Numbered from the stretch's first letter, positions 1-11,601 are shown. The stretch is 64,000 bases of DNA from Phanerochaete sordida (GCA_019973155.2 BPQB01000001.1:310001-374000), one strand, 5' to 3'. A program made the numbers and translations. The notes: generated by a model not told the origin, from the sequence alone.

Positions 1-1854
1 CGGGCAGGTGGAAGGATACGAATATCGCCTCCATCGCTATCTTTTCTCCCGAGACTCTTCATATTGGGAGAACATATTCGCGCATGGCACGAACCTCGAA
101 AATACGTTCAGCCTGACATACAACAAATCTGCCGATTTCGATGCATTTTTGTCTGTACTTTACGCGACGTATGAACCTGCCCATCTCTTCTGCACGATCG
201 TCATTCTCACAAGGCAAGCAGATGCTACAGCCCTCCAGATATTCGCTCTGTAGCCGAATGGTCGGCTGTACTTCGCCTCTCTACGGAATGGTCTTTTGAT
301 GGCATCCGAAAACTTGCCCTGCAGCAACTCGAGCCGATCGCAAGCCCTATCGAGAAGATCGTGCTGAGCCACTCGCAAAGCATCCCCGAATGGCGTCCCG
401 CAGCGTACACTGCCCTGTGCCAGCGGCCTAACCCGCTGACCGCCCAGGAGATCAGGGTGATCCATGCCGAAGACGTCGAGCTCATCATGTCGGTTCGCGA
501 AGGTCTCCTCCGTGCTGGGGCGACTGCCGACGCGAAGAAGGTTGCGGCCAAGGTTGCGGACGCTATGAAGCGGACACCAACGTCAGCGGCATCTTTTGCT
601 GCGAAGCCAATACTCTCTATCACCACGACGTCGCCCGCAGCCGTGGACCCAGCACCATCGACTACGATGGCCTCCGACGATCGCTCCATGGCCCCACCGC
701 CTTCGGCTATAGACACATTGTCGTCCGCCGTCACCGTAGTGCCCACCAACTCGGGATTCATTCATTCTATCTCGGGGGCCGCCCCATTCGGTCGCTCGCA
801 TAGCGACCCAAAGGTAGCGGAGCCAGGTATGCCGCTGCAGAACGACGCGAGAGCGCAAGGGCAGTCTCCTGGCATCGACTTACGCTTCGACATCGCATCC
901 CTTTTGTCTCTACTCCAGGTCAACACCGCTCCGGACGTCATTGCGTGTGTTGCGAAGCAGCTTCCACGGACGCTCGTTTGCACAGAAGTTGCCACCCTCC
1001 TCGACGCTCTCACCCTCAAGAACATCGGGGCGACTGCACACAGCCTGTGCCAATGGGCGAGCATCGCCCGGGTCGAGGATGACTGTGCTACTGTTGCGTG
1101 TATTATTGACCTAATTTACGACAAGGCTATCTGTGACACGACCGCCGCCCGCGCATGCGCCCTGCTGTGCCGTCAAGTCATGGACAAAATCTCACCTAGG
1201 ATCCAGGGACAGGGAGTGCGGGAGTGCGCTGGACAGACCACATCGGGCGGACAGCTCTTCCGCAACAGGCTTTTGAGCAAGTGCAAGGTGGAGGTGGATG
1301 ACATCTTTTTAAAGATGAGCTTGCATATGCATGCCGCGACGGAGGAAGACCCATCAGGCATGTGTATCTTCTGCCCGCCAAGCATGTCGAAGACTCACCC
1401 GGCTGTTACAGCCCACAGTACAGACGCGACGACCGACATTGCACGCGACAGGTCGACTACAACACACGAGCGTGCGCGAGCGGCCTTCCGCTTCAATGGC
1501 GAACTCGCGGCTGCGCGTGTGCTGGGCAACCTCGCCATCCTCGACTATCTGGGACGCCTGCTGCCCGCTGGCGATGCCGCTGGCCTCGACGAGCCCGAGA
1601 CCCAGCTCCTCTGCGCGCTGCTCGCGGGCGCCGGGCCGTCTCTCAATACAGGCAGCCCCAAGATGCAGACACGCCTGCAGGGGCATGTCGCGCTCCTCGA
1701 GCGCGTCGACGCCCAGATGGTCTCCGCGCGCACAGCTGAGATGAGAGCGGTACGCCACTTCTCAGGTCTCGAGCCTGCATTACGACTCACTACGCTCCCC
1801 TACGGACAGGAGATCCTGCAGATGCAGGCCCAGGAGTGGCGCGTGGCGCAATGA
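1..1854 (+). CDS. BTB-domain protein with C-terminal MIF4G-like domain (5' partial)
   Basis: The 5' end lies outside the window; an acceptor-like CAG at 5-7 suggests an exon starting at 8. Exons 8-168 and 231-1854 join in frame (595 codons including the stop). The first part reads as an agaricomycete BTB/POZ protein: a V-E-x-x-x-Y-R-L-H-R-Y-L-F opening, then after the intron the back half typical of these proteins (S-V-A-E-W, R-L-S-T-E-W-S-F, P-I-E-K-I-V-L, A-L-C-x-R-P). A Ser/Pro/Thr-rich linker (about 560-860) follows. From about 880 to 1780 the sequence resembles the MIF4G HEAT domain of eIF4G: I-S-P-R-I-Q-G-Q-G-V-R, then G-G-Q-L-F-R-N-R-L-L-S-K-C, and later L-G-N-L-A-I-L-D-Y-L-G-R-L-L. 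BTB proteins often recruit cullin-3 ligases or self-associate; MIF4G domains bind eIF4A-type helicases. Pairing the two is inferred from one continuous frame. No transcript evidence. Confidence 0.75.
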
Positions 1855-2025
1855 CAACAGAACGAAACGTTGGCGAAGACCTGATGTACCCGAAGGGCGG
1901 TTTCCGCCCCCGTAGCGTACGTCTGAGCGACAGGGAGACCTTCGGCAGCGAGATTTGTGATTCTTGGGCGTCGGCCGCTGTCAGTAGTGTCTCGGTGAAT
2001 TGTCTGTCGATGCAAATGTCGGTGT
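1510..2025 (+). repeat. Repeat module A, left copy
   Basis: This stretch covers the end of the MIF4G coding region and about 170 bp downstream. It is matched by the reverse complement of 8605-9122. Both the coding part (leucine-rich helices around L-G-R-L-L-P-A-G-D-A-A) and the 3' flank (around the 'gtctcggtgaattgtctgtc' segment) are recognisable, with scattered substitutions and small indels. Confidence 0.8.
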
Positions 2026-2029
2026 TATC

Positions 2030-3065
2030 TGTAGCAGTGCCGTACGTGCGCTGTCGCATGTGCACCTGTCACCGCGCACTCTACCACCTTACTTCCGCAG
2101 TCGAGCGACTTCGGAAACCTTGAGCTGATTCCCAGCATGTCAGCTCTTGGCGTAGATCACGCCTAGCTGAATCCACAACATATACTGCAGAACCGATGAG
2201 AGTGTCCGCATGACTGGAATCAGAACATTCATTGAAGCCTTCCGCGACGCTGCGTCAGGGCGTGTATGCGTGGGAAACATAAAATGTGACCGTGAGAATG
2301 TTCGTTGAGTTCAGCTAACGCTTGGCGAACGCCAAGAACATCCTAGTCCTGTCCTATAGTCCCTCGTTTACCTGCAGGATATTCGTGGCGTAGCATCACT
2401 CTGAAAAACGGGCTATGTAGGATACGTGGTCTGTTGCTATACGGACTAAGATGAAACGTAACAAACATCTCACCGCTCCAAGGGCATAGGAAGCAAAGCA
2501 GGGAGCTTCCCAGATCATGACGCTGCAAGACGAGGTTGAGACGAAGAGGTATCGAGCGTGGCGTTGGCTGGCTGGCCGTCGAAGGCTCTTTGCGGATCAG
2601 AGGCCACAAGGCTATCGGGCCCGAACATCCGACCAGCGGGAATGCGCTGCGTGCGTCCTGGAATCCAGTTCTTCCTTTGCCATCCACTTGATAACATGCA
2701 GGCTTGCTACGGTGTATATCCAGGGTGACGCATCCAATGATACTCATTCTAAGCTTCGAAACACAGGTTTATCTGTGTCTGCCGCCTACTCCGCAAGAAT
2801 AACTTCACCGCAGGCAACGGTGGAAGTCCAGCATAAAGTTTCCAAAGGCGCGTATAAACTTCTACCAGTAGGTTTGGACGATATTCTGCAACTGACCCCA
2901 CGATGACCTTCGCACGGACCGACTGGCGTGTGCGCCTGACCGACGTACCGTGGTATCCGGTTTTGGACAGTCAATGTTTCACAGGGCTTAGGCTTTCCAC
3001 CCCGAGCCTCCTGCGCAGACGTCAGAGCACCCAAATCCCGCTTCGGACAGGGCATATTTTCTCTC
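2030..3065 (+). repeat. Repeat module B, left copy
   Basis: Non-coding interval between the BTB-MIF4G gene and the P450. It is matched over about 1 kb by the reverse complement of 9133-10135. Anchors: 2290-2330 pairs with 9870-9905, 2515-2700 with 9510-9700, and 2786-3055 with 9150-9421. I see no convincing gene inside; the open frames have no family features and are not conserved as proteins between the copies. Confidence 0.8.
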
Positions 3066-3318
3066 GACGGCGCATCCGCGACCCCGCAAGGCAGCGCCGC
3101 GCGCGCCCTGCGCTGGACGACGTCTCGTCGCCGCGTTTCGCATGTGTTTCACACCGAATGGGCGGACGGCTCACGCATTGCGCGGGGCGAGCGGCCCTAT
3201 GGGCCCCACGGGACAGTCAATGAGGCTTCCGCTCCCGAGGATCCCGTGAAAAGGAAAGGTATAACTGGTGTGCTGTTGCAGTACGCCTCCCGCGGCCATC
3301 TCTTACCTCACGACCGGC

Positions 3319-5565
3319 ATGATGCATTCTCTCGCTTCGTACGCCCTCTGCATCCTGTGTGCATGGGGGCTGTGGAAGCTCTTCCGTGGATACTTCGTGA
3401 AGAGTCCCCTTGACAATATCCCAGGCCCGGAACGCAGTTCGTTCTGGACAGGTCAGATTCCTTTCCCACATTATACGTCACGATTACTCACGGTATACTG
3501 TACGGCCAGGAAATATTTCGCAAATATTCAACCGTCACGGCCTTAACTACTTGCAAGAGCTTGGAGAGCGGTATGGGCAGGTAGTCAAGTACCATGCATT
3601 TCTCGGAGTACGTCCTGTCGGCACGCATCACCTATGTCGCGCTCATAGTTTCGCAGACCCGCGGACTCTATGTCTTCGATCCTAAAGCTCTTAACCATAT
3701 CGTTGTGAAAGATCAAGCAATATACGAGGAGCCTCAGTGGTTCCTCCGACTCAACCAAACTCTATTCGGCCCTGGACTGCTCTCCACGCTCGGTACGTAG
3801 GCATGGCGAAGCATCGCGCACCATGATTGCCAACGTTGTCTCATAGGTGACCACCACCGCAAGCAGCGCAAGCTCCTGAACCCGGTATTCTCGATTAACC
3901 ACATGAGACATATGACTCCACTATTCTACAAAGTGGTCCACAGCGTGCGCAGACCTACTGCATTTCAACGGCGAGTCGCTGAAACACTTCCAGCTGCGTG
4001 ATGCTGTGGCGGAAGAGGTGAAAGGCAAGCCGACAGAAGTAGACGTGCTCGGCTGGATGATGCGCACGGCACTTGAACTCGTCGGGCAGGGCGGCCTCGG
4101 CTACTCCTTCGACGCGCTCTCCGCGAGCAAGCGGAACGTATACGGAGAGGCTATGAAGGATCTCCTGTACGTGCTCCTCTACTCCACACGCCGCGCTGAT
4201 CCCCATACCTGCAGGCCGACGGTCTTCGCGCTGCACATCTGGCGCGTGCTCCTCCCGTACGTCCGCGCAGTCGTGCCGGCGAGCGTGTGCGCTGTGGCGG
4301 CGCCGTTCCTGCCGCACGCAGGCATGCAGCGGCTGCGGCGCATCGTCGCGGCGATGGACGCGCACTCGCGCGCGATCTACGCCACGAAGACAGCGCTGCT
4401 CGCCAAGGGCGACGACGCGGTCGTGCACCAGGTCAGCGAGGGCCGCGACATCCTCAGCATCCTCAGTGAGTGCGCCGCCCGCCGTGCGCACGCCCGCTGA
4501 TGCGCGCACAGTGCAGGCGAACCGCGAGGTCGACGCGGCGGACCGGCTACCCGAGGACGAGCTCATCGCGCAGATGTCGTGCGTGTGCGTTCTTGCTGTG
4601 GTGCGCCAGGGCTGACAGCAGCGCAGGACGCTCGTCTTTGCGGCGACGGACACGACGTCGAACGCGCTCGGGCGCGTCTTCCACCTGCTCGCGGAGCACC
4701 AGGACGTACAGGACCGGCTGCGCGCCGAGCTGCAGGAGGCCGGCCACGGCGCGGACATTGCGTACGACGAGCTCGTCGAGCTGCCGTACCTCGACGCGGT
4801 GTGCCGCGAGACGCTGCGGCTGTACGTCCACGCTCGCGCCCGGCGCGACTGCAGCTGACGGACCGCCCTGCAGGCACCCGCCCGCGTCCTTCATGAGCCG
4901 CGAGTGCGTCCGTCTCCCTCGGGCTTTCTCGCCGCTGCTGACCGAGCCGCAGGGCGCGGCAAGACGCGGTGCTGCCGCTCGCTGAGCCGCTCGTCGGCGC
5001 GGACGGCGCGCCCGTGCGCGAGATCGCGGTGCCGCGGGGCACGCCGCTCATCATCGCGATCCGCGCGTGCAACCGCAACCGCGCGCTGTGGGGCGCGGAC
5101 GCGCTCGAGTGGAAGCCGGAGCGCTGGCTCGCGCCGCTGCCCGACGCGCTCGCGGCGGCGCACGTGCCCGGGATATACGCGAACTTGTGAGTGCGCGCGG
5201 CGGCTGCACGGGCAGGGCGGCTGATAAGGGCGGCGCAGGATGACGTTCCTTGGGGGCGGCCGGGCGTGCATGTAAGCCTGCCGGTATGCAGCGGGGAGAT
5301 GAACTTACTCACTCGGAACTTTGGCCAGTGGTTTCAAATTCTCCCAACTGGAAATGAGTGAGTTCCGGGAATCAGCTGGGCTAGGTTTACTGATGTTCAC
5401 ACCGCCCGGTCAGAGGTCGTCATGGCTGTGATGTTGCGATCCTTCAGGTTCTTGCCCGGCGAGAGAGAGGTGTACTGGAACTTGGCGCCCGTCAGCTACC
5501 CGACAGTCGGAAAGGAGAGCACGAAGGCTGAGCTTTACCTCAAGCTCGAGCCTGTGAAAGCGTAA
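3319..5565 (+). CDS. Cytochrome P450 monooxygenase
   Basis: Thirteen exons give a 542-residue protein: 3319-3451, 3510-3607, 3657-3792, 3847-3944, 3994-4166, 4215-4465, 4512-4578, 4627-4821, 4874-4903, 4953-5186, 5239-5271, 5329-5357, 5414-5565. The sum is 1,629 nt and every join keeps frame and motif. Visible parts: an N-terminal membrane anchor (about residues 5-22), a proline hinge (I-P-G-P), an I-helix F-A-A-T-D-T-T-S, the E-x-x-R motif as E-T-L-R, P-E-R-W, and a heme loop F-L-G-G-G-R-A-C-I-G with Cys482 as the thiolate ligand. The C-I junction of the heme loop is created by splicing. It should be an ER-anchored, CPR-dependent oxidase; substrate unknown. I cannot assign a CYP family by eye. 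Unspliced, it looks like a frameshifted pseudogene, but it is intact. It lies between the two repeat arms. Confidence 0.93.
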
Positions 5566-6859
5566 AGTGCGTCGTATGCTCGACGGGGAAGGCATGCCAC
5601 GGAAGGATCTGCGCGTCTGAAGGAGGGTTGGACGCAGGTGGGAGAGGGAGGGCAACTTTGTTGCTATTAGACTGATTGCGTTCGATAGTAAACATGCAGA
5701 CCGCTGAGGCAGCTCCTCTGACAAACCGGCACGCGTTGGAAATACGCTGTTTGGCACGTCGTTCGTATCTACCTTCTATGAATAATTCTCTCATGAAGAG
5801 AGAGAAAAAAATCTTTCGGAGGTAACGGACGGACAATGTCAGTCGGATTCCGAGTCGACGGATGGCACCAGGTACGCACGCATTCGATTGGCCCGGACGT
5901 CGCGCGCAGAAGGTTTGGCTGGCCACATACGCATGATGACTGTTCGAGCGAGAGCGCGATCGCGGCGTAGAGAGTCGGAGACCGCGCCGGGGCTATACGA
6001 AGGGGACGCGTTTCAATCAGCAGGGATTTGGACACGCTGGCCGGACCAAGATGGTCGCGCGAGACGGGGATAGGGGGCGCGGACGGCTTGAGTCAAGGGC
6101 ATGTCCCGATGCCTCCGTGCCGCTTTGTGAGCGTCGGCGTGCACCCGCGCAGAGCGTATATTACCGCGGAGCGAGCAGTGCCCAGGGCAGCTCCTGTTCC
6201 GCTCCCCCTGCCCCCCGCCGCCACGACCACGGCGTTCGTCGCGCCCATCCCTCGCGCAGACGGATCTCTTGCGCGCTGTCCTCCGCCTCCGACCCGCTCC
6301 CAGGAACAGACACAGCTCGCCCGTTGCCGACGTGATGGCGAGCACACACGAACGAGATGAGACGACCTGGACTGAGCGCTTGCTGGGCTTGAGGTGAGTC
6401 CGCGTGCGCGACTCTCCTTGCCATCCGCGGCGACCTGCTACCCTCCGCCGACACCGCCCTGCTCGTCCGCGCGTCGGTCGTTATCTGCGAGCCGCGGCGC
6501 GCTCACGCAGGTCTCGGCAGCTGCGCCGTAATGGGTATGACGCACGGCGGGGAAAGAGGCGCGCCTGGGAGTCGTGGGCTGGAAAGAGCGGGCTGGGCGT
6601 GATGAAGATGTGCAGAGGAAGATTGCGGGCTCGGTGACGAAGGGTGCTGACTGAAGACGAGCGCATGGTGGGAGCGAGGACTGATAGATCGGCGGGCGCG
6701 GCATAGCTCGGAGTGCATGAGTCGCAGATGCCGGCGCGCGGCCGTCTTCTCGCTCGCGCCTTGTCCGTCCGTCCGTTCTCGTCCCACTTGCCTCCCACCA
6801 CCATCTCCTCTCCCCTCCGCCCTCCCCGTTCGTCTGCACATCGAGACGACCCGCTCACA
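5566..6859. other. Intergenic, no gene seen
   Basis: About 1.3 kb between the P450 and the small membrane-protein gene. Open frames in the GC-rich half (6000-6700) overlap on both strands and have no family resemblance. The stretch just before 6860 is C/T-rich, as is common upstream of basidiomycete start codons. Confidence 0.5.
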
Positions 6860-7952
6860 ATGAACTACCCCTACAGGTCAATATCCCTCTGCGCCTCGCT
6901 CGCAAGCGCGCTTTTCAACTCTTTCTGCGCTTTGCGCATACTCCTCTCTTGGCGATCTCTCCGCTGGGACTTCAGCGGCGTCGACGACACCGATTCGTTC
7001 CCAGTCAATGTCGACGCACTACATCTCCTTTGGGGCCTCCTCACCCTGTACTTCGCAGCCGCCGCAACCGCAAGCACTATAGGCTTTGTTGGGATCGCAA
7101 GGGTATGTCCGTCTCGGGGCCGTCTCGGCCAAAATCATTCACACCGTTTTCAGAATTCCCTCAGTTATGTTCGTTTCTTCCGCGACTACTCCATCGCCGA
7201 CCTCCTCTTCATGCTTCTGTCGTCGATATCCATCGTCTATCTCTCGCTCTCCTCCTCATCATCCCTCATCCGGACGTCTGTATGCGACGAGCTTGGTCGT
7301 CAGCCCGAATTGCTGCGAGACGTAGCGGAGTCAGGCCTGGACCTGGAAAACTGCGAGTACTGGTTTGAACGCGGCATCTATGTCGTGATCTCGATGATGC
7401 TCGTGTTTGTTATCGTACGAGTACGTGCACCCCCGTTCTGCCCACCGACTGCGGACTGATGTTGGCCCCAAGGTCCACTTCGTGCTCGCGCTCTCCAAGT
7501 ACTACAACCAGCTCCGGCGTGCGCAGGCCGGCTTTCCGTCGTGGTACCTTCCCCTGTCCAACTCCGCGAGCGACCTCGAGATGGCGACTCAGCTTCGGCG
7601 CATATACCTCCTTCCCACCGCGACATCCCCGGAGTACGCTTCGCTCGATGCGAAAGAGAAGAGTGCGAGCGCAGAAGACGAGGAAGAGCTCTATGACGAG
7701 ACTGACGATGACGGCGTGATGCTGTACACACCTGTGCCGCTCGGACGTGTATCGAGAGAGGAGGCGCGGGGCATGGGCGTGCGCGAGGCGTGGATGGAGA
7801 GGTCCTCAACCCCGCCAACACCGACGCAAGCGAAGAAGCACTACCGACACCACTCGCAGTCGCAGGGTCTGCCGAGCCCGAAGCCAAAGGCCCACCGGCA
7901 TCACCGCTCGGTGGATGCCACGCCCGCCGCGGACGGGGGGTCGCGCCTGTAG
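6860..7952 (+). CDS. Small multipass membrane protein, function unknown
   Basis: Exons 6860-7102, 7154-7420 and 7473-7952 give 329 residues. The first intron is 51 bp and so reads through in frame, but it has a clear gtatgt donor and a tttcag acceptor. Four hydrophobic segments are visible: about residues 8-30, 53-80, 98-118 and 151-180. The C-terminal third is cytosolic-looking: acidic in the middle (E-D-E-E-E-L-Y-D-E-T-D-D-D), then His/Lys/Ser-rich. The start at 6860 follows a C/T-rich leader. I do not recognise the family. It lies between the repeat arms with the P450, which makes no functional link by itself. Confidence 0.75.
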
Positions 7953-8604
7953 GGGCGTTCCCGTCGCGTTTCACGACCTCACGACTACGCATGCCCGCCG
8001 ACCCTGCCCCCGCATCATCTTTCTCCGGCACCTGGTGCAACCAGCGCCCTCCCTGCATTATCTCAGCTAGCCACCTACCTTACGTCTCTCCTATCCAACG
8101 ACGCCGAGCCCCTGGGCACGCAGCACTGCGCACGTTCTCGGCCACGTTCCGGCGACACCCCATTACGCATGCGTTGACGCCCTCGGGGGCTCGGGGCGCG
8201 CGCACTCGCAGGCAGCCTTCTCACTCCGCCATGCCCAGACTCGTGTACGGATTGTAGTAGTACTCCACCTTTTGGCAATATATAATGTATCATAGCACTC
8301 TGTACTAGATACAGTTTATCCGCCTTGCGGCGTCGATGAGTTGGACGTTGTCGTGGAGTGATAAATGCAGTCACAGCCTTCAGCTTCGTTGGTGCCCCGG
8401 AGGCCTGATGCTGCGATCGCGTTTTCAGCTAAGTGTTCTGAATGCGCTCCGTTGATGGTCAGGGTCTTCTACCTATATTTACGACTGGATGGAGGGCCTC
8501 GGCGCGAATGCGAAGACGACAGTGCACCATCTGTGGCAGCTAGAATATGCCGGTACGCGCACATAACGTGACATGCTCTTGAAGGACTCAGACAGGCTGG
8601 ACAT
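7953..8604. other. Intergenic, no gene seen
   Basis: Contains the 3' flank of the preceding gene and an AT-rich patch around 8270-8320 compatible with a 3' end. Nothing else is recognisable before the right repeat arm begins. Confidence 0.5.
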
Positions 8605-9122
8605 CATCTGAACATATGCATCGACGGCCACGGACAGTTCACCGAGACACTGGCAGCGGCCGATGCCTAAGAATCACATATCTCGCTGCCGAACGTTCCC
8701 TGTTGCTCGGCCGTACGCTACGGGGCGGAAACCGGCCTTCGGGTAAATCAGATCTTCGTCAACGTGCCGTTCTGTTGTCATTGCGCCACGCGCCACCCCT
8801 GGGCCTGCATCTGCAAGACCCTGTCGGCAGGGAGGCGTAGTGAGTCGTCATGCAGGCTAGGCACCTGAGAACGGGCGTACCGCTTTCATCTCGGCTGTGC
8901 GCGCGGAGACCTTCTGGGCGTCAACGTGCTCGAGGAACGCGACGTGCCCCAGCGTGCCCCTGGAGGCGTGTCTGCATCTTGGGCCTGTATTGAGAGACGG
9001 CCCAGCGCTCGCGAGCAGCGCGCAGAGGAGCTGGGTCTTGGGCTCGTCGAGGACAGCGGCATCGCCAGCGGGCAGCAGGCGTCCCAGATAGTCGAGGATG
9101 GCGAGGTTGCCCAGCACACGTG
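8605..9122 (-). repeat. Repeat module A, right copy (inverted)
   Basis: Reverse-complement copy of 1510-2025, including a fragment of the MIF4G coding sequence and its 3' flank. Read on the minus strand it starts abruptly at the 'gtgtgctgggcaacctcgcc' segment. Confidence 0.8.
8857..9122 (-). pseudogene. MIF4G fragment copied from the BTB-MIF4G gene
   Basis: Minus-strand translation gives the same helices as the 3' part of the gene at 1-1854 (L-G-N-L-A-I-L-D-Y-L-G-R-L-L and L-L-C-A-L-L-A-S-A-G-P). A short deletion removes the residues after N-T-G, and the frame is disturbed around R-C-R-H. There is no BTB part, linker or upstream MIF4G half. It is a broken copy carried by repeat module A. Confidence 0.8.
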
Positions 9123-9132
9123 TCGCTGATCC

Positions 9133-10135
9133 GCCGTCGAGAAAAAATATGCCCCGGCGTCGGAAGCGGAATCTGGGTGCTCTGACGTCTGCGCAGGAGG
9201 CTCGGGGCGGAGAGCCTGGGCCCTGTGAAACACTGACTGTCCAATACCTGGTGCCACGGTACGTCGGTCAGGCGCACACGCCAGTCGGTCCGTGCGAAGG
9301 TCATCGTGGGGTCAGTTGCAGAATAGCGTCCAAACCTACTGGTAGAAGTTTATACACGTCGCCCTTGGAAACTTTATGCAGGACTTCTACCGTTGCCTGC
9401 GGTGCAGTTATTCTTCAGTAGTAGGCGGCAGACACAGATAAACCTGTGTTTCGAAGCGTAGTATAGATATCATTGGATGTATCACCTTGGATACATACCG
9501 TAGCTAGGCATGTTATCAAGAGGATGGCAAAGGAAGAACTGGATTCCAGGACGCACGCAGCGCATTCCCGCTAGTCGGATGTTCGGGCCCGATAGCCTTG
9601 TGGCGTCTGATCCGCAAAGAGCCGTCGCCGGCCAACGTCACGCTCGATACCTCTTCGTCTCAACCGACCTCGTCTTGCAGTGTCATGATCTGAGAAGCTC
9701 CCCGCTTTGCTTCTTATGCTGATGAAGCGGTGAGATATTTGTGAGCTTTCATTCCAGTCCGTATAGCAGCAGACCCTGTACAGACCACGTATCCTACATG
9801 GCTCGTATTTCAGAGCGATGTTCCGCTACGAATATCGTGCAGATAGACGAGAGACAAGGATGTTCTTGGCGATTGCTGAACTCAACGAACATTCTCACGG
9901 TCACATTTCATGCTTCCCACGCATACATGCCTTGACGCAGCGTCGCGGAAGGCGTCAATGAATGTTCTCATTCAGGCGGTCTCTCTCATCGGTTCTGCAG
10001 CATATGCTGTCGGTTCAGCTATGCGTAATCTGCGCCAAGACCTGGGAATAAGCTCAAGGTTTCCGAGGTCGCGCGGATGTGCGACTGCGGAAGTACGGTA
10101 GTAGAGTGCGCGGTGACAGGTGCACATGCTACATT
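9133..10135 (-). repeat. Repeat module B, right copy (inverted)
   Basis: Reverse-complement copy of 2030-3065. The shared end near 9133-9150 (tcgagaaaaaatatgcccc) corresponds to 3047-3065 on the left. Relative to the left arm, modules A and B are each inverted but keep the order A then B, so the arm is not a simple mirror image. Confidence 0.8.
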
Positions 10136-10346
10136 GCACGAAAGCTTCACTGTGCGTCTCTCGTCGGTGTCTTTACCTGCTGACTCAACTGCGGCGCATG
10201 CGTTTGCGCAGTGTCGAGCTTGTTCAACCTGCCAGTGTCTCCATCTTCGAAGGGTTGGCAGCGCAGTCTCAGCGGACTGCGCACTCGCACTATCGTCTAA
10301 GTGCCGAGTATATAGCTCTATCCTGGGTCTGAAGCAGCTCTGCAAG

Positions 10347-11373
10347 ATGGAGGAGTCATCTAGCAGCGTTCCGCACGTCGCCCAAGCTGACGCAGTCATG
10401 TCGTCCTCGACAGCGACTGCGCAGGCAAAGGAACAAGCATCGCCCCGTCCGCTGGGATACTGTACGTATACGATGCCTAATCTCGTGGCCACTCATTCAA
10501 CGCCAACCGACGTTTATTTCATCCAGCGGACGTACCAACGGCTGTTGCCACATACGAAGCGGCTTTCAAGGAAGACCCGTTCCATCATTGGCTCCGCGAC
10601 ACTCCCGTAAGCGTCCCGATTATCCACTTCGACGACTGACTTGACGTCGTGCAGGACTACAATGGCAGTATGCTGCCCGTATATGGCCGCCGCGCCGAGT
10701 CGTACATGCTCTGGCACTACTTCGTCACCCGGGGGCTCGCATGGACAGTCGACGACGGCGCCGCAATTGTCTGCTAGTAAGCGCATTCCTTGATATCGGC
10801 AAGGCGACCTCTCTAAATGTATGCAAAGCGGCCCGGCAAAGAGCACTTTGAGCCTCGCAGACAAGGCTTTGATCTCCGTCTTCGGCGGTGCTCTGGGTCT
10901 CAAGACTAGACTTACGCTCACAGCCCAGCAGAGACAGGTCCGCCTCGAAGCGTTTCCTTCTCCTGTGACATGCTAAAGCGATCTCTACAGCGTGGCGAAG
11001 AGCTTAGGGCAAAGCACAAGGCTGCGTTCAAAGAAGCCCTGGGCGACCGCGAAGAGGAAGTGATTGGCCTGCAAGTTCTGGCGACTCATCCAGAGAAACA
11101 AGGGCACGGCTACGGCTCTGCGTTGGTACGGACCATCACTGGAATCGTAGGCCACTTTCACGACCTGCTTTGACCATACTTGTGTTCATGTCGGTCAAGG
11201 CCGATGCTCAAGGGCGCGCAACCGCCCTCACGTCGAGTAATCCCGCGAACACTGGATTTTACAACTCTCTTGGCTTCGTGGAGGCGGCGCAGATTGTTCT
11301 CGGCGACGAAGATCCGACATGGCAAGAACCTCCCCTCATTCTACTGGTGGTGTGTACATATGCTTCACGCTGA
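10347..11373 (+). CDS. GNAT-family N-acetyltransferase
   Basis: Six exons (10347-10461, 10527-10606, 10655-10776, 10829-10937, 10991-11146, 11200-11373) give 251 residues with all phases consistent. The N-terminal region has the D-V-P-x-A-x-x-x-Y-E-x-A-F-x-x-D-P start typical of fungal GNAT proteins. The acetyl-CoA site is visible as L-Q-V-L-A-T-H-P-E-K-Q-G-H-G-Y-G-S-A-L, followed by the late motif T-S-S-N-x-x-N-x-G-F-Y-N-S-L-G-F. It should transfer acetyl groups from acetyl-CoA to an amine; the substrate cannot be told. It sits just outside the right repeat arm and converges on TFIIB across 228 bp. Confidence 0.85.
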
Positions 11374-11601
11374 GAAGGTCTTGCTGAGAATGGTCCTCCT
11401 TAGATGATTAGAGAGCCAGCTACTCATTAATGCTGGATGCACGGGGTCACAGTCACCTCATTTCTGCAAATATTTGAATGCATATCAACGAGATTCTACT
11501 TTCCCATAACCTCATGGATGCGATTATACTACACGGGCGTGCTTCAAGGAATATACAATACATAAAGTGTCCATGCATTCCGGAATAATCGCATCCACCG
11601 T

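Noticed and set aside
3955..4758. Minus-strand 267-codon frame over the P450
   Set aside because: It is antisense to well-supported P450 exons and has no family features.
3319..5565. P450 as a pseudogene
   Set aside because: The frame breaks disappear once short GT-AG introns are removed; the exons sum to an exact multiple of three and all P450 motifs are present.
3319..7952. Secondary-metabolite cluster around the P450
   Set aside because: No terpene synthase, polyketide or peptide synthetase, or transporter lies nearby; a lone P450 does not support a cluster.
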